49,831 bases of DNA, from NCBI GenBank assembly GCA_009845835.1, contig VXYV01000025.1, positions 3,888-53,718 of the forward strand. The letters run 5' to 3'. The position numbers and the translations under genes were made by a program. The notes under the pieces were generated by a model. It ran no database searches. It was not told where the DNA came from and was given only the letters and a program-made list of their open reading frames with translations. Position 1 is the first letter of the stretch, and every line of letters starts with the position of its first letter. This DNA comes from Gammaproteobacteria bacterium. GTDB taxonomy: Bacteria > Pseudomonadota > Gammaproteobacteria > Pseudomonadales > Azotimanducaceae. Shown piece by piece: positions 27,437-36,315 of the stretch.

Positions 27437-28657
27437 ATGAGTGAGGCTAATTTTACGAATCAGACGATCTGGACGGGTGACAACCTACCAATAATGCGCG
27501 GTATGAACACCGGGTGTATCGATCTGATTTATCTTGACCCACCATTCAATTCCAACACAAACTACGCTGCTCCAATAGGAAGTCAAGCTGCGGGCGCCGA
27601 GTTCAAGGATACTTGGACGTTGCAAGACGTCGACATCGCGTGGCTAGATCTGATTGAAGCAAAACATCCACGTCTTAACAAAGTCATTGACGCGGCACTG
27701 ACTTCAAGCGACAAGTCCTATCTGATTTACATGGCGGTTCGATTGCTTGAAATGAAGCGACTTTTAAAACGAACAGGATCGATTTACCTGCATTGCGATC
27801 CAACGATGAGTCACTGGTTGAAACTGCTACTAGACTGTATTTTCGGTAAAAAACAGTTTAGAAATGAGATTGTTTGGTGTTACCATGGTCCCGGCTCTCC
27901 AAAAATGAGACAATTTAATCGTAAACATGACATCATTTTTTGGTATTCCGTAGGCGAAACTTGGACTTTTAATCACGACGAAATCCGAGTACCTTACAAA
28001 GACCCAAACCAGCGTCCAAGAAAAGCTTTTGATACAGGTAACGCGTTTAACCAAAACGAAATAGAAAAGCTAAGAAAGAGAGGAAAAATTCCTGAAACTT
28101 GGTGGCAGTATCGAGTTGCGGTTAGATCAAAAAAAGAACGTGTAGGTTATCCAACTCAAAAACCTTTAGCTCTACTCCATAGGATCATACTGGCATGTAG
28201 CAACAGCGGAGGAGTCGTCTTCGATCCTTTTTGTGGTTGTGCAACAACTCTCGTGGCGGCGGACGGATTATCTCGGCGATGGGTAGGCATTGACATCTCA
28301 CCTACTGCGGTTCGTTTAGTCCGAGAACGACTTCGTGATGGAAGTACGGAAGGCGAGTATAAAGATCAATGGCGTAATGTTATTGCGAGAAACGATATAC
28401 CAGAACGTACTGACATCGGCGTTATCCTACCCTACAACCACAAAGACAACAAGCGTTCGTTATTTGCACTCCAAGAAGGAGTTTGTAATGGTTGTTCGGA
28501 GAATTATCAATTTAAAGATTTTCACATTGATCACATCATTGACAGAAAGAGTGGTGGAACTGACCACCTTAGCAACTTGCAGTTGCTTTGTGGGCACTGC
28601 AACAGCGTAAAGGGAGATCGTGGGATGGAGTACTTAATCGCCAAGTTGGCGGCATAG
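27437..28657 (+). CDS. Site-specific DNA methyltransferase with C-terminal HNH domain
   Basis: From ATG 27437 the protein has 406 residues. Residues about 1-300 are a beta-class amino-methyltransferase: IWTGDN, catalytic motif IV LDPPFNS (DPPF at 34-37, N6-adenine type), then YPTQKPLALLHRI and the AdoMet motif I DPFCGCATT (263-271). Residues about 345-405 are an HNH module: C350-x2-C353, HIDHIIDRKSGGTDHLSNLQ (DH at 365-366) and C385-x2-C388. The C-terminal zinc-bound HNH looks complete, so the protein may both mark and cut, or the HNH may read or nick DNA. The fused family is widespread in bacteria and often solitary. A longer frame starting at 27338 exists, but the added 33 residues do not look native. 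It is transcribed away from the DUF488 pair. Confidence 0.85.
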   Translation: MSEANFTNQTIWTGDNLPIMRGMNTGCIDLIYLDPPFNSNTNYAAPIGSQAAGAEFKDTWTLQDVDIAWLDLIEAKHPRLNKVIDAALTSSDKSYLIYMAVRLLEMKRLLKRTGSIYLHCDPTMSHWLKLLLDCIFGKKQFRNEIVWCYHGPGSPKMRQFNRKHDIIFWYSVGETWTFNHDEIRVPYKDPNQRPRKAFDTGNAFNQNEIEKLRKRGKIPETWWQYRVAVRSKKERVGYPTQKPLALLHRIILACSNSGGVVFDPFCGCATTLVAADGLSRRWVGIDISPTAVRLVRERLRDGSTEGEYKDQWRNVIARNDIPERTDIGVILPYNHKDNKRSLFALQEGVCNGCSENYQFKDFHIDHIIDRKSGGTDHLSNLQLLCGHCNSVKGDRGMEYLIAKLAA

Positions 28658-28707
28658 AAGAAATCAAATGTAAAGCACTCGCTTTAAGTGTGATTTCTTA
28701 AATTTTT
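28658..28707. terminator. Probable bidirectional terminator
   Basis: Between two convergent genes, AAGAAATCA (28658-28666) pairs with TGATTTCTT (28691-28699), and inside it TAAAGC (28671-28676) pairs with GCTTTA (28681-28686) around loop ACTC. A small internal loop separates the stems. Five T's follow at 28703-28707 on the plus strand. The minus-strand side runs into a CT-rich stretch. It suits both the methyltransferase gene and the 938-residue gene. Confidence 0.6.
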
Positions 28708-28711
28708 GCTA

Positions 28712-31528
28712 CTAACTGTTGTCCCCAGTTTCGTCTTGTTGTATCTCTAAGAGCATTTGTTGAAGTTCAAATTTTCCGCCCTTGAGGTACGTCTGGACAA
28801 TGTCAGCTGCGTCACGCTTACCCTCCTGACCGGAATCAAAAATGTTCTTTAACAGTATTCTCACTGACTCCTTCGGGTGTACTGGAAGCGAGAAACTGAT
28901 CATTGCCTGCCAGATTCTACAAGCCTGGATGGCCTGAGTTTTGCTAACTTTCTTTAACCACTTGAACATGTTGTAATCATTGTGTTTCAAATACGCATAT
29001 GGTGCAACAACCAAAACCATTTTTAGACATTCATCGTCAACATGGTCGATAAGCTCGGATAGCCAACAGAGATGAGAAGCAATTTCCTTCCCCACCCTCT
29101 CATTCAAATCGATGTTGTTAATCACTTTAAGCCAAAATGCCCGTATTTTTCGATCACATTGGTCATATTTTTTACCAATCTTCCAAAGGCGTATCACCGC
29201 TCTTCTTAATTCATCGCTCACGCCTCTAGCAATTAGAGCATTAACAAGTGCGTCATCGTCATCCAAAGATTCGATCCCTCGACAGTACGCAATACAAATA
29301 TTCGCAATTGCTCTTTCTTTCGCTAAGTGATGTACTTTGTCATCGTCAAGTACACGTACTATATGTCCCTTGCGTTTCAAGTGTTCGTATATGTCTTCAT
29401 TAAACCTAGAGACATAGGCATATCCTTCCATTGCACAACGCCACCAATTTAAATCCTCATTTGAAAATACTCTTTCCAAACTTTCAAGTGTCCACTCACA
29501 TGACATATAAAGTAAATTCAAAAGATAGTTTGCAAAAAGAGTCGGTACTTCGTACGAAGGTGGTTTCGTAGATGATAGCATTATGGTGTACAAAGGCTCG
29601 TAGTGTTTCCAAACTTCGGAATGGTCTTCTTTATTCGCTTTATCGGCAATACGGCATTCTCGTAAAGTTAAGGAGATCAGTGCATTTATACACTTGCCTT
29701 TAGGACTGTTGATTGCGTTAAAAACAGCGTCGTTGGATTCAAAAGACACACCAGGTTGATTTTTCAACAAATGTTCGACAATGGCTTTGGCACTTGTTAA
29801 GTATTTCGGTTCGAATGCGTGGTCATCCGATTTTACACCCGATTCGATTAAACTGGCAATTGCACCAACAACCCCATGTCGATTAGGAATCATGGGTCCA
29901 CTAAATTTTGTTTCTTTTTCTGTCCAAAATTCATCGTTAAACACTAACCGCTCACAGAAACAGAGAACTGTTCTCCAAAGGTCAATCCATGGAAGTGATT
30001 CTTTTTGTATCCATATCTCCCGGTAAGCCTCTATAATTTGATAAATATATCCTAGATGAAGGGTATCGAATGCCGAGAGCTTCTGCGAAAAGGACAGTGG
30101 CGAAGCCTTGATCGTCTCCTGAAGTGTGGCGTATAGTCCTTCAATTGGAGATTCGAAGAAATTGTTACCGTCATCTTCAAAGCGTTCTAGATAGTCAACC
30201 AGCTGACTAGTACCCATTGCTCGCAAATCTTCCACTGAGATAGGCGATGCTGGTTCGACTGTTCCCGATTCCATGTAACCTTCAAACGATGGGTGTTTTG
30301 GTTCTGCCTCAGCCATCTCCACACACTGACGATAGAGTTCATCTTCCTTCCTTCCGTGCATTTTTATTGCAGCCAACCATCCGGCCCGTTTATAAGCTAA
30401 AGTTGGTTTTCGAAAATTATCGTCTCCAGAACCAATCGACTGTATCTTAATAAGCACCGATTCCTTCTGTTCTTCGCTGAGTGAAGAATAATGGTGGTTC
30501 AAGAACATCCACAATTCATGCTTAAACTGCCAATTCCAAAAATTTGAATCAATAAGTACATCCAACAACCCTTTGAAATGCTGAAAACCGATATCCATAG
30601 CATGAATTGCGAGTCGCTTAAGTGTTATCCATTGGCACTCAAGTAGACGGGAGACATGACTGACCCCCTTCTCTGGTTCACTTCTGACCAATGAGTTTAA
30701 AGTATCCCTATACAAGTCAATCAACAAATTGATTACATCATCGCCATGGTTTTGTTCGTGCTCTTCTATGGCGGGACGCCAAATAATCGAAGAGGGGTCA
30801 TTGCCAAGAAACTCTAAAATCTTCCCAATCCGACTATCCAAGATTGGCAATATCCGATCTCCTAGTTTGGACCCAAGATTTCCGGTGATCTTCCCGAGTA
30901 CCTCTGGACATAGACTAGTCTCAATTGCCATATGAACGGCATTAACCTCGGATGGCGACGTCCCTTTCGTATTGATTTTGACCTCAAAAAGTAGTGACAC
31001 TAATTTAACAATCAATTCATCTGCACTATGGTCACAAACTTCTAATAATGCAGGTAGCCAATGGATTCCAATCGACTCACATACCAAGGAAGTGTCATAA
31101 GGATCTTTCAACCAATATTCCACAATTTCTATATCACCCTCGGAAATGAGATGAATGGGTATATTCGAAATGATTTGAGAGAATTTCCACCACGTGCGAT
31201 AATTACTGAATCCTTCTCGCTTCGCAAACTCCGTTACGGATCGTAAGATTGCTAAAAATTTCTCGCCATACAGTTCATTTTGATCGACCTTTATCTTTTT
31301 TGATGTCCTTTCTAAATAGTCTAACACTGGCCAGAACGGTACTAGGACATGGCCTTCCTTTGTTGTACGATGGGGTGTTGGATTGTCTTCTACCGCAAAG
31401 TAATTCCTTTTGTTTAGTTCATCAAACCATTCTATCCCCTCTGCCTTACTGAAGAACATAGGGGCTAAGTCTTTGTGCTTTCCAATGTGTTCCAACAGAT
31501 TGACCTTTTCAACGCTGAGTGGCTTCAT
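28712..31528 (-). CDS. Large helical protein, partner of the SIR2 protein
   Basis: The 938-residue product is soluble and almost wholly alpha-helical by eye, with leucine- and tryptophan-rich helices throughout and no signal peptide, membrane segment, Walker motif or nuclease motif. The N-terminal 70 residues (FFSKAEGIEWFDELNKRNYF, then TTKEGHVLVPFWPVLDYLER) look like a small winged-helix-type domain; the rest resembles a HEAT-like scaffold or sensor. The ATG overlaps the end of the SIR2 gene as ATGA, so both are made together. By analogy with other SIR2 defence systems this is probably the sensor or activator and SIR2 the effector. No named family is recognised. Confidence 0.7.
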   Translation of the reverse strand: MKPLSVEKVNLLEHIGKHKDLAPMFFSKAEGIEWFDELNKRNYFAVEDNPTPHRTTKEGHVLVPFWPVLDYLERTSKKIKVDQNELYGEKFLAILRSVTEFAKREGFSNYRTWWKFSQIISNIPIHLISEGDIEIVEYWLKDPYDTSLVCESIGIHWLPALLEVCDHSADELIVKLVSLLFEVKINTKGTSPSEVNAVHMAIETSLCPEVLGKITGNLGSKLGDRILPILDSRIGKILEFLGNDPSSIIWRPAIEEHEQNHGDDVINLLIDLYRDTLNSLVRSEPEKGVSHVSRLLECQWITLKRLAIHAMDIGFQHFKGLLDVLIDSNFWNWQFKHELWMFLNHHYSSLSEEQKESVLIKIQSIGSGDDNFRKPTLAYKRAGWLAAIKMHGRKEDELYRQCVEMAEAEPKHPSFEGYMESGTVEPASPISVEDLRAMGTSQLVDYLERFEDDGNNFFESPIEGLYATLQETIKASPLSFSQKLSAFDTLHLGYIYQIIEAYREIWIQKESLPWIDLWRTVLCFCERLVFNDEFWTEKETKFSGPMIPNRHGVVGAIASLIESGVKSDDHAFEPKYLTSAKAIVEHLLKNQPGVSFESNDAVFNAINSPKGKCINALISLTLRECRIADKANKEDHSEVWKHYEPLYTIMLSSTKPPSYEVPTLFANYLLNLLYMSCEWTLESLERVFSNEDLNWWRCAMEGYAYVSRFNEDIYEHLKRKGHIVRVLDDDKVHHLAKERAIANICIAYCRGIESLDDDDALVNALIARGVSDELRRAVIRLWKIGKKYDQCDRKIRAFWLKVINNIDLNERVGKEIASHLCWLSELIDHVDDECLKMVLVVAPYAYLKHNDYNMFKWLKKVSKTQAIQACRIWQAMISFSLPVHPKESVRILLKNIFDSGQEGKRDAADIVQTYLKGGKFELQQMLLEIQQDETGDNS

Positions 31529-32370
31529 GTACCTAATACCTCCGTAATTGCATTTGCACCTTGTAATATAGCGAAGTCGTTTACGATGATATTATCGGCC
31601 CATATGCTGACGATCTCATCAAGGCATTTATATGACTTGTGGTCCTTTAGAAAACCAAGCAGTTCTAGCCCAAAAGATTCCTTGTAATATGAGTACAAGT
31701 GCTCGTAGAGTGGTTTCTCTGAACTGAAAAAACCTTGTAAACAAAATAGTTTCCTTAGTTTCCTTCGAGTATTTTCTTTCGTATCAGTACCTCGTCTGAG
31801 AATGTGTTCCAATAACTCCGTTTCGTTCAGTCCATATCCTAAAAACACAACCGTCTTCTTCTTAAAGAGATGAGTCAAAAAGGCTTGGACATTCTTGTTA
31901 TCGTAGTGTTCTAGGTATTGTCTGGTTGTGACAATCATGGTTTCGGGCTTTTCGATCGAACCATGTAAGTGTATTACGTTTCCTGTATCATCTAAATCAA
32001 CTGAATGTAATTCATTAGTCGACATAACACGTATGCCTTGTTGTTCTATTATGGAACTATTTTTAGATTTCGGCATGATCGGTTTTAAACAAAGATCGTA
32101 GTTCGTTGTTACAAAAGTACAACCTATGGAGTTTAGTGTTTGGTAGATCGCGCTCTCTTTACTAGTCGACTTAAAGTATTTAACAATTTCTAGATTGTCG
32201 TCTATTATTTTTGCAATAGATAAAATCGTTCTGGGTTCAAGTTTCTTGAGTGATTGGGTTTCGTTGTAATTTAGTAATTTCTTGCATGCCAAATCATCTA
32301 GAACCCATTTTGCAAACTGGTCCCAGGTCGGTATTTTCATACTTTTAGATACACCTGCTCCGATAAACAT
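31525..32370 (-). CDS. SIR2-family protein, predicted NAD-degrading effector
   Basis: From ATG 32370 the protein has 281 residues and a SIR2 Rossmann fold: FIGAGVSKS (2-10) for NAD binding, FVTTNYD (86-92) with the conserved N90 and D92, HLHGSIE with catalytic H136, and VFLGYGLNETEL. Zinc-binding cysteines of protein deacetylases are absent, which fits the defence SIR2 group that hydrolyses NAD to stop phage growth. The ATG start removes part of the first strand. The frame stays open to 32496, and residues just before the ATG read PLPPEVKQAAELGELI, as expected for this family, yet no ATG, GTG or TTG occurs there. The gene is the first of a pair with the 938-residue protein. Confidence 0.8.
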   Translation of the reverse strand: MFIGAGVSKSMKIPTWDQFAKWVLDDLACKKLLNYNETQSLKKLEPRTILSIAKIIDDNLEIVKYFKSTSKESAIYQTLNSIGCTFVTTNYDLCLKPIMPKSKNSSIIEQQGIRVMSTNELHSVDLDDTGNVIHLHGSIEKPETMIVTTRQYLEHYDNKNVQAFLTHLFKKKTVVFLGYGLNETELLEHILRRGTDTKENTRRKLRKLFCLQGFFSSEKPLYEHLYSYYKESFGLELLGFLKDHKSYKCLDEIVSIWADNIIVNDFAILQGANAITEVLGT

Positions 32371-32851
32371 AATCAGTTCTCCAAGCTCTGCAGCTTGTTT
32401 TACTTCTGGAGGAAGAGGTATAAATTCGTTTAGTGGTTGACAACCATTACTATTGTTTGAGAGTTGTGTAATAGTGATCGGTCTTCTAATTGATTGCTAT
32501 GTTCTTATTTTAAGGTCGCCAGTCTGTTTACTTTGGTGTAAGCTGTGGGTCGTCGGTCGTTATCGGACCGATATGGATGGGAAGTTCGGCTTTAAACGAA
32601 CAGGTATACTATCTCCCGAATTGAAAGGGAGTCGTAGGCTTTTTCGATCTTGATGTGGACGAAGGATCGTGTTTTGGGTGTGTTACAACCCTTGAACTAG
32701 CTATTCGACTTGGTCCACAGCGGTCTCATACTTTCTCGCGTGGACTCTTCAGTGTTGTGCTAGTACCCCTGCACTAATCGAATGGTTTGTTTATGTAAAG
32801 TAGTGATTCTCTAAAATTGTTGTAACCAAAACGATGTAACGTTAGATACAA
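32371..32851. other. Intergenic region with in-frame upstream extension of the SIR2 gene
   Basis: On the minus strand, 32371-32496 is open in the SIR2 frame and looks coding, at least up to about 32435. In another frame ATG at 32447 encodes only MVVNH before a stop. The same spot holds a palindrome, TGGTTG-A-CAACCA (about 32433-32445). The rest, up to the apaG start, shows no gene and should contain the apaG promoter, and probably that of the SIR2 pair near 32500. Confidence 0.45.
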
Positions 32852-33232
32852 GTGAAGACCAAACAAAACATTGCAGTTGACGTAGACACCACTTTCCTGA
32901 GAGACTATTCAGATCCCGAAGAATTGAGGTTTGTTTTTGCCTACCACATCAAGATAACTAACAATAGTTCTTCGCTGTCGAAACTCTTGGAACGACATTG
33001 GAAGATTTCACATGGCGGTAGGTTTGTCGAGTCAGTCGATGGTACTGGTGTGGTGGGAGAGACCCCACTTCTCTCACCGGGTGAATCCTTTGAATATACC
33101 AGTGGCGCGGTCCTGGAAACTCCGTTTGGTACGATGGAAGGGCACTATACCTTCGAAGACATGCAAGGACGGCGTTTCGATGTGCCTATTCCGCCTTTTA
33201 TCCTCTCAACTTCAGATGAGACTCTGAATTGA
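32852..33232 (+). CDS. apaG: ApaG (CorD) domain protein
   Basis: The 126-residue protein is recognised by GVVGETPLLSPGESFEYTSG and LETPFGTMEGHYTFED, the ApaG fibronectin-III-like core. ApaG is linked to magnesium/cobalt resistance phenotypes and diadenosine tetraphosphate metabolism in enterobacteria, but its biochemical role is unclear. The usual partners ksgA and apaH are absent here; instead it precedes a TRAP transporter. The start is GTG at 32852; no strong Shine-Dalgarno is visible. Codon use is like that of the nuo genes, so this marks the right border of the defence island. Confidence 0.93.
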   Translation: MKTKQNIAVDVDTTFLRDYSDPEELRFVFAYHIKITNNSSSLSKLLERHWKISHGGRFVESVDGTGVVGETPLLSPGESFEYTSGAVLETPFGTMEGHYTFEDMQGRRFDVPIPPFILSTSDETLN

Positions 33233-33255
33233 CTTTAATTTCGCACGGTAACCCA

Positions 33256-34314
33256 ATGATGTGGAGCAAACTGATCGTGTGGTGTTCAGTCCTTCTGGTT
33301 GTCTCCTCTGGTTTTATGCAAGCGCAAGAAACGATTCAACAGGAAGAATCCGAATTCGTCGAAGGACCAAAACTCAAATGGAATATTTCCTTATGGGGTG
33401 GTCCTAGACCTGGGACCAAGATTGCTGATTCAATCTCGGAAAAACTAGATTTTTACACGAATGGTAACTGGGAATTCAAACTCCATTACGGCGAAGGTTT
33501 GTCAAAACCTCGAGAGAATTTGGACGGTATTGCCATCAAAGCCTTTGAAGCAGCGATGATCTGCAACATTTACCACCCCCAGAAAAATCCTGCTCTTATG
33601 GTCATGTCTTTACCTTTCCTTCCATTAGGAGACTGGGAAGATCGGATAGCGGTACGCGAAGTCTTATACGACACAGAACCAGTTAAAAAAGAATTCAAAC
33701 GGTGGGGCGCGATGATTTATACTTCGTCCTTTTTACCTCGATACGAAGTCATGGGTCGCGGGGAAGCTCCGTTCTCTCTGGACGATTGGAAAGGCAAAAT
33801 CGTTCGTGCTGCTGGCGGATTCGGCGATGTACTAAAGAAGTTAGGAGCGACCCCTAGTGGTATGGCAGCTCCAGAAGTGTACACAGGTATTCAAACGGGT
33901 TCCATCGATGCGGTGGCTTTTCCATTTACGTATAGTCATGTTTCCTATCGGATTCATGAGGTGTCTAGTTGGTTCACTACTAATCTATCACTAGGAACTA
34001 CCGACTGTCCCATCGTGTTTTCAATAGAAGCCTACAACAAATTACCGCAACAATATCGTGATCTGCTCGCTCGCATCAAGCCCGACGTTATCGAAGAACA
34101 ACGACTAGCTTACGTCGCGGCGGATACAGAAAATCTTCCAATGCTTCGGGATAAACTTACCGAAATTACATACTCCGAAGAAGATCTGGAAAAGTTCCGT
34201 GCACGTTTTGGTCGAGTTGTGATCGAAGAATGGATCGAAGAAAACTCCGACGATTTCGATGCGCGGGAACTTGTCGAACTAGTATTCAAAGCAGTCGGCA
34301 AAGAGTACAAATAG
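33256..34314 (+). CDS. dctP: TRAP transporter substrate-binding protein, DctP family
   Basis: DctP is the periplasmic receptor that delivers an organic acid to the membrane subunits. From ATG 33256 there is a signal peptide (MMWSKLIVWCSVLLVVSSGF, likely cut after MQA) and a mature domain containing KGKIVRAAGGFGDVLKKLGA and the family segment MAAPEVYTGIQTGSIDAVAF. A TTG at 33229 would add nine residues before the signal sequence and overlap apaG; ATG 33256 gives a cleaner signal peptide. Ligand cannot be predicted: C4-dicarboxylates, other carboxylates or sulfonates are all possible. dctQ follows after 14 bases. Confidence 0.92.
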   Translation: MMWSKLIVWCSVLLVVSSGFMQAQETIQQEESEFVEGPKLKWNISLWGGPRPGTKIADSISEKLDFYTNGNWEFKLHYGEGLSKPRENLDGIAIKAFEAAMICNIYHPQKNPALMVMSLPFLPLGDWEDRIAVREVLYDTEPVKKEFKRWGAMIYTSSFLPRYEVMGRGEAPFSLDDWKGKIVRAAGGFGDVLKKLGATPSGMAAPEVYTGIQTGSIDAVAFPFTYSHVSYRIHEVSSWFTTNLSLGTTDCPIVFSIEAYNKLPQQYRDLLARIKPDVIEEQRLAYVAADTENLPMLRDKLTEITYSEEDLEKFRARFGRVVIEEWIEENSDDFDARELVELVFKAVGKEYK

Positions 34315-34328
34315 GTTAGGTCGCCGTC

Positions 34329-34946
34329 GTGTCTACGGTGGGTACAGCTAAACAAGATCGTCTAGGAACAACTTTGCAGTTCCTAGATGCTTTTCTATCC
34401 AAAATCGAGAACGTGTCAAATATATTTGCTGGCGTTTTGATCTTTGGTTTGATGTGCTTGGGTGTTGTAGGAATCGTCCTTCAAGCTTTCAAGTTGTCGA
34501 CATTCGGATTTCATGACGTTGTCGAGTTTTCGATGGTGGGTTTCGCCGTACTCTCGATTTCTTATGTGCAACGAGTGGGTGCGCATGTACGTATGGAACT
34601 CATCCTGTCAAAATTGCGGGGCCGATTACTTTGGTTTGTGGAAGGAGTGAGTGCATTACTTGCTGGCGCGATCGTACTGATTTTGATTCCCTCTTCATAC
34701 CAACACTTTCAGCGGGCGTTCGAATACGGCGATAGTACGATGAATATCGAACTTGTAACGTGGCCTGCCAAGCTAGTGGTTCCAGTTGCCTTATTGATCC
34801 TATTACTCCGAATAGGTATTCAGTTTATTGGTTACTTGCGAATGTTCTTGAATCCAGCCGTTCCTCCCGTAGCTATCCCCATCGTGCAATCACCCCTCGA
34901 TCAAATGAATTCTGACCAACCATCAACCCAAAGTACTTTAGCTTAA
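34329..34946 (+). CDS. dctQ: TRAP transporter small permease, DctQ family
   Basis: The small membrane subunit has four helices (about 30-55, 65-80, 100-122 and 145-168) and the DctQ hallmark of helices 2-3: FHDVVEFSMVGFAVLSISYV, then RVGAHVRMELI. A 30-residue polar N-terminus and a proline-rich C-terminal tail are longer than usual. It works with DctM in sodium- or proton-driven uptake. The start is GTG at 34329. dctM begins four bases after the stop. Confidence 0.92.
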   Translation: MSTVGTAKQDRLGTTLQFLDAFLSKIENVSNIFAGVLIFGLMCLGVVGIVLQAFKLSTFGFHDVVEFSMVGFAVLSISYVQRVGAHVRMELILSKLRGRLLWFVEGVSALLAGAIVLILIPSSYQHFQRAFEYGDSTMNIELVTWPAKLVVPVALLILLLRIGIQFIGYLRMFLNPAVPPVAIPIVQSPLDQMNSDQPSTQSTLA

Positions 34947-34950
34947 GAAT

Positions 34951-36315
34951 ATGACCCCCTTGGACGACTTCACAATTGGCTTACTCGGTGTAGGTTTGTT
35001 GATTGTGTTAGTACTCAGTGGTATGCGCGTCTATGTTGCGGCCGCAATCGCTGGGTTTACGGGATTAGTACTTCTCAAAGGTTGGGGTCCTGCAGCAGCC
35101 ATTGTTGGAACTATACCACATTCAAAGACTGTGACTTATACGTTGTCGGTGCTCCCGCTCTTCATTCTTATTGGTTTTCTTGCGTTCTATTCTGGCTTAA
35201 CTAAACAATTGTTTGAGGCAGCCCGTCGTTGGTTAGGTTGGGTACCAGGTGGACTTGCGGTGTCAACAGTGTTTGCAAGTGCTGGTTTCGCAGCGGTATC
35301 CGGTGCATCCACGGCCACGGCGGCGGTTTTTTCACGTACCGCGATTCCGGACATGTTGAGACACGGATACAAGCCTAGCTTAACGGCTGGTGTGATTGCT
35401 GCTGGAGGGACACTTGCTTCTCTTATTCCACCCTCGGCGATTTTGGTGGTCTATGCAATCATTGTCGAACAATCGGTCGGCAAACTCTTACTCGCTGGTC
35501 TGCTACCCGGACTAGTATCAGTATTAGTTTATGTGATATTAATTGTGTCTATGTGTTGCGTCAAACCTGAGTTAGGACGATCTATCGCTAATGTGACGTG
35601 GAAACAACGTTTTGTTTCCTTACCGGGAGTATTACCAATCGTTCTGGTCGTACTAACTATATTTGGTGCGTTATATACGGGTTTTGCCTCCCCAACCGAA
35701 GCAGGAGCGTTGGGTGCAGCCATCGTATTTGTGATATTTGTTGGCAAATCTTTCCTCCATGGTTCATTCAAAGACTTTCGTAGTAATCTGCGCGAAACAC
35801 TCATGGAAACCGCGAAACTGACGGTCATGATTTTTACCTTGATTTGGGGAGTGTTCATTTTTGTGCGGTTCTTGGGATTTGCTACCCTCCCAGAAACCTT
35901 CACAAGTTGGATTGTGTCGTTAGATGTATCGCCGTTGCTCATCATGATTTGCATATTGTTAGCGTATGCAATTTTAGGTATGTTTATGGATGCAATCGGA
36001 ATGTTAATCCTGACTCTACCGGTCGTTTTTCCAGCTGTAATTGCATTGGGTTATGATCCAATTTGGTTTGGCATAATCGTAGTGAAAATGGCGGAAATTT
36101 GTTTGATAACTCCGCCGATTGGGTTGAATTGTTTTGTGGTTGCTGGAGTATCGCGGGAATTGAGTAGTGCAACAGGTCACTCAATGGCGATTCCGTTACA
36201 AGACGTCTATAAGGGTGTGTTACCGTTTTTTGTCGCGGACATCGCTACCGTAGCGATTTTGTTGGCATTCCCGGGGATTGTGTTGTGGTTACCCAACACG
36301 ATGTCGGTGAATTAA
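34951..36315 (+). CDS. dctM: TRAP transporter large permease, DctM family
   Basis: This is the transporting subunit. The 454 residues hold about 12 membrane helices and family motifs: LSVLPLFILIGFLAFYSGLT, GFAAVSGASTATAAVF, AAGGTLASLIPPSAILVVYA, FASPTEAGALGA and, near the end, EICLITPPIGLNCFV. It closes the three-gene transporter. No terminator with a T-tract follows. A 1.2-kb gene-free region lies downstream. Confidence 0.95.
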   Translation: MTPLDDFTIGLLGVGLLIVLVLSGMRVYVAAAIAGFTGLVLLKGWGPAAAIVGTIPHSKTVTYTLSVLPLFILIGFLAFYSGLTKQLFEAARRWLGWVPGGLAVSTVFASAGFAAVSGASTATAAVFSRTAIPDMLRHGYKPSLTAGVIAAGGTLASLIPPSAILVVYAIIVEQSVGKLLLAGLLPGLVSVLVYVILIVSMCCVKPELGRSIANVTWKQRFVSLPGVLPIVLVVLTIFGALYTGFASPTEAGALGAAIVFVIFVGKSFLHGSFKDFRSNLRETLMETAKLTVMIFTLIWGVFIFVRFLGFATLPETFTSWIVSLDVSPLLIMICILLAYAILGMFMDAIGMLILTLPVVFPAVIALGYDPIWFGIIVVKMAEICLITPPIGLNCFVVAGVSRELSSATGHSMAIPLQDVYKGVLPFFVADIATVAILLAFPGIVLWLPNTMSVN

